Assembly (NCBI GenBank): GCA_023390655.1
Contig: JAEWCL010000008.1
Span: forward strand, 1-19,631
Reading direction: 5' to 3'
Length of the DNA stretch: 19,631 nucleotides
Origin: Bacillota bacterium
GTDB lineage: Bacteria > Bacillota > Clostridia > Christensenellales > CAG-138
Shown: in pieces, positions 7,019 through 14,584 of the stretch
Layout: the number at the start of each line of letters is the position of its first letter
How positions within the stretch are numbered: position 1 is the first letter of the stretch
Notes under the pieces: model-generated
Database searches by the model: none
What the model was told of the DNA's origin: nothing
What the model saw: the letters and a program-made list of their open reading frames with translations, nothing else
Position numbers and translations under genes: made by a program

Positions 7019-7840
7019 CTAAGCCTCTTCCCAAAGTTTTTTCGTATTGGAAACAGCCTGTTTGACACCCGCAAGGCCCGTGCCGCTGGCTTCCTCAATA
7101 CACAGCCATCCATCAAACCCATGCGCTTTGAGATAGCGGAAAATTTCCCGGTTGGGCGTGATGCCCGTACCGATCATCACCGGATCAAACTTGCCAAAGG
7201 TGCGCATGTCCGATACATGAATCGTTTTGATCCGGTCGAAAATCGCCTCCAGCACGGGCATGGTCTCCCAACCGGCAGCGGAAATGTTGCCTGTATCAAA
7301 GTTTACCCCAACGCTGGTATCCCTCAGCCCGTCCACAATTTCCAAAAAGATGTCCGGCGGGAAGCTGAAGTCGATATAATCCCATGCGCCGGGTTTGGCA
7401 TGATCCTCATAAACCAGCTGCACGCCAAACATATCCGCTGCATCCGAAGCCCGGCGCAAACCTTCCACCGCACGCCGAACGCCTTCCTCCCTGGTTAAGC
7501 CAGGATGCTCCTGTCCGGCCAGCACACGAAGATACTTAACGCCCAATTCCGAACAGACCGAAATATCGTGGACAAGATAATTGAGTTCGCGCTGCCTCTG
7601 CACGGAATCGGGATGTACAAAATCCGGATACGTGCAGGCCATGATCACAGGCAGCCCCACCTTCTCGAGCTTTTCTTTGATGGTGCGAAGGTATACGGGC
7701 GTATGGTTGTCCAAAAACATCATGCTGATGTCGAAACCATCCAACCCCATACTTTTCGCATGGGCGGCCCATTCCTCCAGCGTCATTTTCTTGCTTAGAA
7801 TCTCTGGAAACAGGGATACCGGAAGACAACTAATCGGCAT
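7019..7840 (-). CDS. Sugar phosphate isomerase/epimerase (xylose isomerase-like TIM barrel)
   Basis: The start is set at the ATG at 7840 because a GGAGGTG site lies just before it; it overlaps the end of the upstream oxidoreductase gene by 11 bases. The 273-residue product shows the AP-endonuclease-2/xylose isomerase-like barrel pattern: AKSMGLDGFDI near the N-terminus, then VYEDHAK, GVNFDTGN and IHVSDM as metal- and substrate-binding strand ends, and a C-terminal WLCIEEASGTG carrying the last metal-binding glutamate. Family members isomerise or epimerise keto-sugars and inositol derivatives (for example IolE, IolI, tagatose epimerase). Tight coupling to a Gfo/Idh/MocA dehydrogenase is typical of oxidoreduction-isomerisation pathways for sugars or inositols. 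The exact substrate is unknown. Confidence 0.85.
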   Translation of the reverse strand: MPISCLPVSLFPEILSKKMTLEEWAAHAKSMGLDGFDISMMFLDNHTPVYLRTIKEKLEKVGLPVIMACTYPDFVHPDSVQRQRELNYLVHDISVCSELGVKYLRVLAGQEHPGLTREEGVRRAVEGLRRASDAADMFGVQLVYEDHAKPGAWDYIDFSFPPDIFLEIVDGLRDTSVGVNFDTGNISAAGWETMPVLEAIFDRIKTIHVSDMRTFGKFDPVMIGTGITPNREIFRYLKAHGFDGWLCIEEASGTGLAGVKQAVSNTKKLWEEA

Positions 7841-8987
7841 AGGTTTCACCTCCATTAAGCGTTTTATCAATCAGCCTGCCGTCATAATCCGCCCCATTCT
7901 CTACAGCAAGGGGGAATTTAACAGCTTTATGGTCCCGGTTGGAACGATAGATGGCTGTAAAGAGTTCAACCGTTTTTCGTCCTGCCCGCAAGGATATCAA
8001 GGGTTCCTTCTTGTTCAGAATAGCATCCAGGAAGTCGTCGATCTGCTGGTGATGATAATGATGCATAAAATCATCCAGCCCGTTGAAAATCCCGGAATCC
8101 TCTTTTATATATTGCCCGAGCTTATCCGCTTCTCCGGGTACGGTCCATAAATCCAGCACGGGCGGCTCCGTAATGGAGCTCATCCCCGCGATAAACATGC
8201 TGCCGCCATCGGTTTGAACACCGACAGACGCGCCGTTTGCGCCATGGACATGCACGCGCCCATAAAGGGCGGGATTTTGGGAATTGCTCACCACGATGGA
8301 ACCCAAAGCGCCGTTTTTAAAACGGATCACCGCGATTGCTGTATCCTCCACTTCAAGATCAGGATGATTCAGCGTATCCCAGGCCCCATAGAGTTCATCG
8401 ATATCGCCCATAAACCAAAGCAGCAGATCCAGTTGATGGGGCGCTTGGTTAACGAGAACCCCGCCGCCTTCTCCCTTCCATGTGCCACGCCAGGGATCGG
8501 CCGCATAATAGTCCATATCACGCCATCCGTGCATCATGACAGTGCCCAGAATCGGCTTGCCGATCTTGCCCGCATCGATTGCCCGGCGAATCCTTTTAAC
8601 AGGCTCATAGAAGCGCCGCTGGCACACCGTTGCGCCAATCACACCGTTTTCTTCCGCCGCGGCGATAATCGCGTCGCAATCTTCAAGGGATGCTGCCAGC
8701 GGTTTTTCAATAATCAGATGCATGCCGGCGTTGGCTGCCCGCACAGCGGCATCTCTGTGGTCAGGATGCGGGGTACAGATGCTGACAGCCTCGCACCCTG
8801 CAGCCGCCATTTCCTCAATGGACGAAAACGCGCGCACACCATACTCTGCAGCAAACGCCTTCGCACGTTCCGGATTGTGGTTATACACGCCAAAAAACTC
8901 ACTTTTTTCAGAGGCCGCATACCCCGCTGCGTGGAAATGGCCTACTTTACCGCAGCCTATAATGCCCGTTTTAACCCGTTTGTTCAT
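7830..8987 (-). CDS. Gfo/Idh/MocA family NAD(P)-dependent oxidoreductase
   Basis: An AAGGAGG site supports the ATG at 8987. The frame is also open for 129 more codons upstream, but that part is a relic of other coding sequence. The 385-residue protein has the N-terminal Rossmann motif GIIGCGKVG (8-16), the family signature EKP (94-96) that positions substrate and nicotinamide, and GGGVLVNQAPHQLDLLLW (174-191), which carries the catalytic-site histidine and aspartate. Members oxidise or reduce a ring hydroxyl of sugars, inositols or sugar acids. It is the first gene of a two-gene operon with the isomerase (11-base overlap). A perfect inverted repeat at 9019-9038, 32 bases before the start, is a candidate operator. 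The substrate is not determined. Confidence 0.9.
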   Translation of the reverse strand: MNKRVKTGIIGCGKVGHFHAAGYAASEKSEFFGVYNHNPERAKAFAAEYGVRAFSSIEEMAAAGCEAVSICTPHPDHRDAAVRAANAGMHLIIEKPLAASLEDCDAIIAAAEENGVIGATVCQRRFYEPVKRIRRAIDAGKIGKPILGTVMMHGWRDMDYYAADPWRGTWKGEGGGVLVNQAPHQLDLLLWFMGDIDELYGAWDTLNHPDLEVEDTAIAVIRFKNGALGSIVVSNSQNPALYGRVHVHGANGASVGVQTDGGSMFIAGMSSITEPPVLDLWTVPGEADKLGQYIKEDSGIFNGLDDFMHHYHHQQIDDFLDAILNKKEPLISLRAGRKTVELFTAIYRSNRDHKAVKFPLAVENGADYDGRLIDKTLNGGETYAD

Positions 8988-9018
8988 CCGATTCCTCCTT
9001 AGCCATTTTTTAACTCCG

Positions 9019-9038
9019 CGCAAATAATTGTATTTGCG
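9019..9038. promoter_or_regulatory. Inverted repeat, candidate operator of the sugar operon
   Basis: CGCAAAT (9019-9025) and ATTTGCG (9032-9038) form a perfect 7-6-7 palindrome 32 bases upstream of the oxidoreductase start and close to its ribosome binding site. The size and symmetry fit a binding site for a dimeric sugar-responsive repressor of the LacI or GntR type. On the plus strand it is followed by five T residues, so a weak terminator in that direction is an alternative. Confidence 0.4.
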
Positions 9039-9059
9039 TTTTTGTGTGTCATGCGGGAT

Positions 9060-9225
9060 ATGGGGACTTTCGTCCGCAAGAGCCGCGCGTGTGCAATCCG
9101 CCGCACTTTTAGCCATGCGGATGCGGTTCTCCGGCTGGACGCCCCCAAATGAGGCGTCATTACAACATTGCTGAGCTTGATCTCCAAATTGTTGAACAGT
9201 ACATCCACCCGTGCGTTCGCAATCC
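9060..9225 (-). pseudogene. Frameshifted relic of a D-isomer-specific 2-hydroxyacid dehydrogenase
   Basis: The minus strand upstream of the oxidoreductase encodes VDVLFNNLEIKLSNVVMTPH and then LGAS, which matches the C-terminal part of phosphoglycerate/2-hydroxyacid dehydrogenases (DV......L..L.NVV.TPH.GAS). About three residues later the homology-like sequence jumps to another frame, PENRIRMAKSAADCTRAALA, which fits the following helix of the same family. The preceding Rossmann part and catalytic histidine pair are missing. Farther upstream (9241-9374) other protein-like pieces in two frames (for example AKVVIAIDSEALNLCG, HGKLLSQEIVDIVAN) remain, but I do not recognise them. The relic has lost function. 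Together with the cupin-like relic it suggests that a larger sugar or sugar-acid gene cluster has decayed here. Confidence 0.4.
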
Positions 9226-9432
9226 TCAGGTATTGTCATATTCGCCACTATATCCACAATCTCCTGCGAGAGTAGCTTTCCGTGCCGCAAAGATTCAGTG
9301 CTTCGCTGTCTATCGCAATTACAACCTTTGCGCCCTGGTGCAAATTTCCATGGCCCGTTATCGCCGTGCGTCATCGCCCCGTCCTCTTCTGCCGTAGATG
9401 CGCATGTCTTAAAACCACAACAAATAGCTATA

Positions 9433-9441
9433 TGATATAAT
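9433..9441 (+). promoter_or_regulatory. Extended -10 promoter element of the acetyltransferase pseudogene
   Basis: TGATATAAT (9433-9441) is an extended -10 element with consensus TATAAT. No good -35 box is seen at the usual distance, which is acceptable for extended -10 promoters. It lies 33 bases before the ATG at 9475. Confidence 0.5.
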
Positions 9442-9474
9442 CAGGAGCATGGACTATATGGAGGTGCTCCTAAT

Positions 9475-9940
9475 ATGCAACTCGTTTATAAAGCTCCGGC
9501 AGCACAAGCGTATCTCAGCCTTCGCCTGCGTTCCGGCATGGGAAGCAAAGATTTGTTTAGAAGCCAAATCGCCTTAGAAAATTCCCTGTTTACAGTCTCC
9601 CTGTATGATGGCGAAAAGCTGATTGGCTTCGGCAGGATCGTTGGCGACGGCGGCATTACTTATATTGTAAGCGATATCAGGTGGATCAGGCGTATTGGCG
9701 GCGGGGGTATGCTGAACAAATTATACAGGCCATCGACCAGTACTTTGAAGAAAATACACAGAAGGACAGCTATATTTGCCTGATTGCCAATCGCGCCCTG
9801 CGGATCTATTGTATCAGAAACATCAATTTTCGTATTTGCCTGAAAACAAATGTGGCATGCTGCGGAACCAAAGGAACCCGACCGCTCCCAATTGGGGGCA
9901 CAGAGATCGAACCCGGAGTTTCGATACACTGGTGGACTGA
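9475..9940 (+). pseudogene. GNAT acetyltransferase, broken by two frameshifts
   Basis: The gene begins well, with a GGAGG site (9460-9464) and SKDLFRSQIALENSLFTVSL followed by LIGFGRIVGDGGITYIVSDI, typical of a small bacterial GNAT family. At about 9679 the sense jumps to another frame, VDQAYWRRGYAEQIIQAIDQ, which carries the acetyl-CoA-binding RRGYA loop. Restoring one base there would give the expected DI-M-VDQ. At about 9793-9800 a second shift restores PADLLYQKHQFSYLPENKCG and an end at TGA 9938-9940. Both shifts fit single-base losses. All three parts are otherwise well kept, so the damage is recent or a sequencing error. As written, the first frame stops at 9783. The family acetylates small amines or amino groups; the substrate is unknown. 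Confidence 0.8.
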
Positions 9941-10032
9941 CTTTTTATTCTCCAAAATGACCTCCTCGAAATATAGGCTTCCCCCACAGAATCTTAAGAA
10001 CAATCGCCATTTGCAGGTGGAAGAGGAGACGC

Positions 10033-10545
10033 ATGATTTTAGAAACAGACAGGCTTATTTTACGAGAGATGACGCAAACGGATTATCCCGCGCTATGTAA
10101 AATATTACAGGATGATGAAGTCATGTACGCGTATGAGGGCGCATTTTCCGACGCGGAGACGCAAGCCTGGCTTGGCAGGCAGATTGCACGATATCAGGAG
10201 TACGGCTTTGGTTTATGGGCGGTTGTTTTAAAAGAAAGCGGCGCAATGATCGGCCAGTGCGGGTTGACGATGCAGGATTGCAATGGCGCCCTTGTGATGG
10301 AGGTCGGCTACCTGTTTCAAAAAGCGTACTGGCATCACGGATACGCCAGCGAGGCGGCAATTGCCTGTAAAGAATACGCGTTTGATCATTTGCGCGCGGC
10401 GGAAGTATATTCCATTATCCGGGATGCGAACATTCCTTCACAAAATGTGGCGAAGCGGAACGGCATGACTTGCACCGCTACATTCACTAAGCACTATCGC
10501 GGCGTTGATATGCCCCATCTGGTCTTCTCAATCCGGCAGAATTAA
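10033..10545 (+). CDS. GNAT family N-acetyltransferase (RimJ/RimL type)
   Basis: This 170-residue protein opens with ETDRLILREMTQTDYPALCK, the hallmark of the RimJ/RimL subgroup (L.TeRL.LR......D...). The acetyl-CoA-binding region is VGYLFQKAYWHHGYASEAA, in which WHHGYA replaces the usual R/Q-x-x-G-x-A loop. It is followed by the late strand YSIIRDANIPSQNVAKRNGM, another clear family mark. The start has an AGAGGAG site (10022-10028). RimJ/RimL relatives acetylate N-termini of ribosomal proteins, or antibiotics and amino sugars; nothing here decides among them. It follows the broken GNAT gene by 92 bases and could share its promoter. Only a weak short hairpin follows the stop. Confidence 0.9.
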   Translation: MILETDRLILREMTQTDYPALCKILQDDEVMYAYEGAFSDAETQAWLGRQIARYQEYGFGLWAVVLKESGAMIGQCGLTMQDCNGALVMEVGYLFQKAYWHHGYASEAAIACKEYAFDHLRAAEVYSIIRDANIPSQNVAKRNGMTCTATFTKHYRGVDMPHLVFSIRQN

Positions 10546-10626
10546 CATAATCATCCAGCCCGGGGCTTTTTCTGCACACTCCATCATATGAATAACATGA
10601 TATCAGTAAAAGGATGGATGTGCGTA

Positions 10627-11751
10627 ATGGGCAGCTATATTGTGCAGGCAGGAGATACTCTCTATTCCATTGCAAGAAACCACGGCCAAACCACGCGTGC
10701 ATTCGTGGAGGCGAATCCGGGGATTCTGGAAAGGCCGCTTGTTGTAGGGGAAGTCCTGCAGTTGCCAAATGCGCCTGAAGGACACCCTTCGATTGAGACA
10801 AACGGATACATCGATTCCACCACAGATGATGCAATGCTCCTGGACGTATTGCCCTATTTCACCTATCTGAGCATTTTCGGGCACCGTATCACCATAGACG
10901 GGTACCTTGTGGGCACCAATAACACGCAGATGATCCAAACCGCGCGGGCCGCGCGGGTCGCGCCCATGATGGTCGTTTCCAACACTACCGAAAACGGCTT
11001 TTATTCACGTGCGCTCATCCATGCGGTATTGACCAATCCTGCCGCAAGCCAGCGCCTGATTGACGGCATCCTGTCCACTTTGCAGCAACAAGATTATTAC
11101 GGCGTGAATCTTGACATGGAGTTCATTGCCCCGGAGGATTTCCCCTTGTATGTTCGCTTTTTGCAGACGCTTTCTTCCGTACTCCAGCCCTACGATTACA
11201 GGAGATTTATTGTAGTACGGATCATAACGGTTTTGGAGCAGCAGGAAACGCTTTCAAGGATGCTTTCTCCGGGGGATTTCATGCATCTATCCGACCGCTT
11301 TGTCATCCATACCAACGAATGGGCCTGCAACGCAAGGCTGGACCTGCCGCTGATGGACCTTGCACAGCAGGCAATCGATTATGCGACAAGCCTCGTCCCG
11401 GGTTCCTCCATCATCATCGGCATCCCAAACTGCTGCTTCCGCTGGTCCCTTCCCTACAAGCCGAATACAGCGCCGCATTTTTTAACGGCCAAAGAAGCGG
11501 AGGCGCTTTCGCGCATGACCGGCGCATATTTTCAAATGGACAGCCAGACCGGCGCGTCCTATTTCCAATACGCAGATACGGACGGAATCACAAATATGGT
11601 CTGGTGCCCCAACCGCTGCAGCAACCAGACCATATTGAGCCTTGTTCGGATTTATCATTTGGGGGGAGTCAGCTACCGTATGGTCAATGATTTCTCCATA
11701 ACAGATTATCAGTCCATGCAGGCCATGTTCGACATCAAGAAGGTGCTTTAA
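10627..11751 (+). CDS. LysM-domain glycoside hydrolase family 18 protein (spore cortex-lytic/germination type)
   Basis: The start chosen at 10627 gives MGSYIVQAGDTLYSIA, the usual opening of this family; ATGs at 10588 and 10618 are in frame but less well placed. The 374-residue product has one LysM domain (about 3-48, ending VGEVLQLP) that binds peptidoglycan N-acetylglucosamine. A GH18 barrel follows, with the catalytic strand GVNLDMEFI in which Glu165 is the likely acid/base. The motif is the degenerate form seen in the SleL/YaaH group rather than the full DxxDxDxE of chitinases. Such proteins cleave spore cortex muramic-lactam peptidoglycan or other wall glycan. It has no signal peptide, as is usual for SleL-type spore proteins. 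Convergent with the protease gene, its stop lies five bases from that gene's stop. Confidence 0.85.
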   Translation: MGSYIVQAGDTLYSIARNHGQTTRAFVEANPGILERPLVVGEVLQLPNAPEGHPSIETNGYIDSTTDDAMLLDVLPYFTYLSIFGHRITIDGYLVGTNNTQMIQTARAARVAPMMVVSNTTENGFYSRALIHAVLTNPAASQRLIDGILSTLQQQDYYGVNLDMEFIAPEDFPLYVRFLQTLSSVLQPYDYRRFIVVRIITVLEQQETLSRMLSPGDFMHLSDRFVIHTNEWACNARLDLPLMDLAQQAIDYATSLVPGSSIIIGIPNCCFRWSLPYKPNTAPHFLTAKEAEALSRMTGAYFQMDSQTGASYFQYADTDGITNMVWCPNRCSNQTILSLVRIYHLGGVSYRMVNDFSITDYQSMQAMFDIKKVL

Positions 11752-11756
11752 CCCGG

Positions 11757-14402
11757 TTATTGCCGTTTGAGCGTATAGATCTCCTTATTTTTGAACACAT
11801 ATATCTGCATTGTGTCGCTGTCGGTAAAATAGAGCATACCGACCTCTCTCCATCCCCGTTTATCGTTCCCAACGGAATAGATCAGGCTGGTAATATCAAA
11901 TTGATAACCGCTCACATATACATCGGCAAAATCATCTTCAAGCACAAACCCATCCTTGTCACTATACTTCATTTTGAGATAATGCCCATTCCCCTTCCAC
12001 GATCCGATCAGGAAATAGCTGATCAGGGCGTCGCTCTGCAGCATCCTTTGCACCTGTTCTATCTCCCAATAAGCGGAAAGTTTCTCACAGGTTCCTTTCC
12101 ACGGATCAGCTTTCCAAAGAATATCGCAGATCTCCCGGTAGGTTTCTGTCTGTTCTTTATCAGATGGCAGAAGCCAGAAATAATACCGCGCGTCAGTCAC
12201 CGTTGCATTGTACACCCCATCCATACCCAAGGCATCCGAATTTTTAAAGATATCCTCCAGCATACCCGCCGCTTTATCGAGTGACCTCACCCCTTCTTTG
12301 TAAATGGCATCCTCCACTTTTGTTACCATGTCATCCGCATTGGAGTAACCCGAAAGCGATCGAAACTGTTTGAGCGCGTTATCAATATCTGTACGTTCTT
12401 TTCTTGTGGCGTTGATGAACCGTTGGTACAATCCCAGCGCCTTCTGATATTTGGACTCCTGCGCCATGTTGATGGCATCCCGATAGCCGGAAAGCTTCTC
12501 AAACAGGCGGCGCGCCTGGTCATACTGCTTCTCCTTTAACAGATCCTGCGCATTCCGGTAATCGCATTCCAATACCATATTCTTCGCATCAGAATAACTG
12601 CCAAGAGTTTCAAACGCCTTCTTTGCAGCCTCATAATCGCCGCTGTTGAGAACGGAAAGCGCCTTTTGATATTCGCATTCCTGCGCCATGGCGTCCGCAT
12701 CGCGGTAACCGCCCATCGAAGCGAAGCGGTCCTTGGCTTCATCATAATAGCCAAGCGCAAGAAAATAGCCGGAATTGACGTAATACGCCAGTTCCTTCGC
12801 ATCCTTGTAAAAGACAAATGTCTCGGTGATCGCATCGCGCGCGGCGGTGTAATCGCCATCCTCGACATAAGCGAGCGTCGTCCGGTACCCCTTCTCATTG
12901 AGCATCCACAATACGCCGATGCCCGCCAGCAACACAACCGCACAGCCGATCAGCACCGCGCGCCTGCCAATTCCCCTTGTTGTTGGCCTTCTCTCAAACG
13001 CAGGCCTTCCTGCTGCCTTTGGCAGCGGCAGATGCAATGCATCCCGCTTGCCCAGCGCATTCACAAACGCGCCCACATCATGCAGGCGGTCTTCCTTTTT
13101 CAGGGCAAGCGCCGTCAGAAGCGCCGCAAGCGCGCGCTCCTCTTCCTCCGGCATGCAGCCGCGCAGGGTATCGCCCATGGTATCGTTTTGCAGCCGCTCA
13201 AGTACGTCATCCGGCCGCTTCCGGGTCAGCAAATAAAAGAGTACGCAAGCCAGCGCGTATACATCGGAGTATGTGCCAGGATTTTCTCCAGCGGTATATT
13301 GCTCCATAGAACGGTACGGCGCATTCTGCTGATCGGCAATGCTCTTTTTCTGCGGTTTTCCTAAAGTGAGGTTTCCATATGCATCTATAAAGAGGTTCGT
13401 TGGGTAAATGCCGCCGTGGGCTTCTCCCCTTACATGCAGGGGTAAGAGCGCCTGCATCACTGGGAGCAGTTTTGCAAACGCTTCCTCAAAGGGATATCCC
13501 TGCAGCCTGCGCTGCATCAGCGTTTCCAGCGTCAGCTGCTGCCTGCGCGATCTTATGTAGAAAACCGCAACCACAGCAGCCAGAATGGCGGCGCCTGCTA
13601 CAGCAAGTATCGGGATGAGCAGCGTGCGCTCCGCTTTCGGCGTTACAGACGAGCTGATTGCTGGCGTTTCCTTGCTTGGCTGCTTTTCTTCCGCCACAGC
13701 AATATGATAGGTGTCCATAAGCTGCCGAAGATGCACGACACTTACGGCAGCGTATACATCGTTTGCATTCTCTATCTGCAGCGTGTTGATGCCTACCGCC
13801 TTGCCGGCGCTATTCAGCAGGGGGCCTCCCGAACTTCCGGAATTGATGGTGGCGCTCATCTGCAGCAGGGTGATCTCCGCCGTCTCTACGGTAACATGCT
13901 TGATCGCGCTCACAATGCCGTCTGTGAGGGTAATTTCATCCGCCGCATACGCATAATCGTCCAGCAGCATATCCCCCGCGCCGGGGAACCCAAGCGCGTA
14001 AACCGCATTGCCGACTTCGATCGCCCCGGCATCCGATAGCAGCAGCGGTACCGCGCCCTTTAAAGGCGACGCGGTCTTTAAGAGGCAGACATCGGCGTCT
14101 TCATCATATCCCACGATTTCGGCGCGCAGTTCGTCTCCATTGCGCAGCATAAGCGCGATGGTATCCGTCAGTGCACCTTCCACCACATGGTAGTTGGTGG
14201 CGATATAGGCCTCCGATTCGTTTGCCGCAACAACAAAGCCGGAACCGGAATAGATTCCTTTCTCGTCTTTGCATATGATCCTGTAGACCTGTTCCCTCGC
14301 ATCGATGACAGACTGCGGGACGCTCTGTGCCGCGCTTGAAATAACAGGAAAAACCAGCAGAATCCCAAAAAGGATTGCAAGCAGCTTTGGCGCATGTTTC
14401 AT
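11757..14402 (-). CDS. Membrane protein joining trypsin-like protease, kinase C-lobe remnant and TPR-like repeats
   Basis: This is an 881-residue protein with a signal peptide (1-24) and an HtrA-like serine protease (about 30-235). The triad is His72 in TNYHVVEG, Asp104 in DEDADVCLLK and Ser191 in NSGSSGGP. A membrane helix (about 260-283) leads to a cytoplasmic stretch (about 295-450) matching only the C-lobe of Ser/Thr kinases: QALLPLH, HGGIYPTNLFID, YRSMEQY, TYSDVYALACVLFYLLT. The catalytic Asp (HGDI in active kin) is Gly331, DFG is missing (LGKP), and the N-lobe with its ATP lysine is absent, so it cannot be an active kinase. A second helix (481-501) precedes four or five repeats of the form Y.KAL..L..GDYeAA...Fe.LG.Y.DA (about 505-690) and a C-terminal region of unknown fold. 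The protease and repeats should face outside, the pseudokinase inside. No PDZ domain is seen. Confidence 0.9.
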   Translation of the reverse strand: MKHAPKLLAILFGILLVFPVISSAAQSVPQSVIDAREQVYRIICKDEKGIYSGSGFVVAANESEAYIATNYHVVEGALTDTIALMLRNGDELRAEIVGYDEDADVCLLKTASPLKGAVPLLLSDAGAIEVGNAVYALGFPGAGDMLLDDYAYAADEITLTDGIVSAIKHVTVETAEITLLQMSATINSGSSGGPLLNSAGKAVGINTLQIENANDVYAAVSVVHLRQLMDTYHIAVAEEKQPSKETPAISSSVTPKAERTLLIPILAVAGAAILAAVVAVFYIRSRRQQLTLETLMQRRLQGYPFEEAFAKLLPVMQALLPLHVRGEAHGGIYPTNLFIDAYGNLTLGKPQKKSIADQQNAPYRSMEQYTAGENPGTYSDVYALACVLFYLLTRKRPDDVLERLQNDTMGDTLRGCMPEEEERALAALLTALALKKEDRLHDVGAFVNALGKRDALHLPLPKAAGRPAFERRPTTRGIGRRAVLIGCAVVLLAGIGVLWMLNEKGYRTTLAYVEDGDYTAARDAITETFVFYKDAKELAYYVNSGYFLALGYYDEAKDRFASMGGYRDADAMAQECEYQKALSVLNSGDYEAAKKAFETLGSYSDAKNMVLECDYRNAQDLLKEKQYDQARRLFEKLSGYRDAINMAQESKYQKALGLYQRFINATRKERTDIDNALKQFRSLSGYSNADDMVTKVEDAIYKEGVRSLDKAAGMLEDIFKNSDALGMDGVYNATVTDARYYFWLLPSDKEQTETYREICDILWKADPWKGTCEKLSAYWEIEQVQRMLQSDALISYFLIGSWKGNGHYLKMKYSDKDGFVLEDDFADVYVSGYQFDITSLIYSVGNDKRGWREVGMLYFTDSDTMQIYVFKNKEIYTLKRQ

Positions 14403-14443
14403 GTTCTGTTCTCCCCTGCTGAAATTCTGAAGTGTATATTCTA

Positions 14444-14472
14444 ATCATAATCCCAAACCAACCTTCTGGCAA
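14444..14472 (-). promoter_or_regulatory. Promoter of the protease-pseudokinase gene
   Basis: On the minus strand TTGCCA (14467-14472), a 17-base spacer and TATGAT (14444-14449) form a sigma-A-type promoter about 42 bases before the ATG at 14402. The gene is therefore probably transcribed on its own. Confidence 0.6.
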
Positions 14473-14526
14473 GTCAGGGAAAAGCCATCAATGTTTGGAA
14501 TGCGATCATGCAACGAACATCGGATA

Positions 14527-14562
14527 TAAAAAGCGGCTGCCTCCCGATTGGGAAAACAGCCG
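14527..14562 (-). terminator. Terminator after the acetate-transporter-like gene
   Basis: On the minus strand CGGCTG (14557-14562) pairs with CAGCCG (14534-14539), with an inner CCC/GGG pairing, followed by C and five T residues. It lies about 22 bases past the transporter stop at 14585. Confidence 0.65.
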
Positions 14563-14584
14563 TAAAGCGGCAATCGTTTTTAAA

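Noticed and set aside
8999..9374. N-terminal extension of the Gfo/Idh/MocA protein by up to 129 residues
   Set aside because: The family starts at the Rossmann motif a few residues after the ATG at 8987, which has a strong AAGGAGG site; the upstream frame contains relics of another gene.
9475..10545. Possible toxin-antitoxin pair made of two adjacent small acetyltransferase-like genes
   Set aside because: GNAT toxins pair with a DNA-binding antitoxin upstream; none is present, and both genes match ordinary GNAT subgroups.
10557..10572. GC-rich inverted repeat followed by T residues after the RimJ/RimL-type gene
   Set aside because: Only four base pairs can form with a usable loop; too weak to call a terminator.
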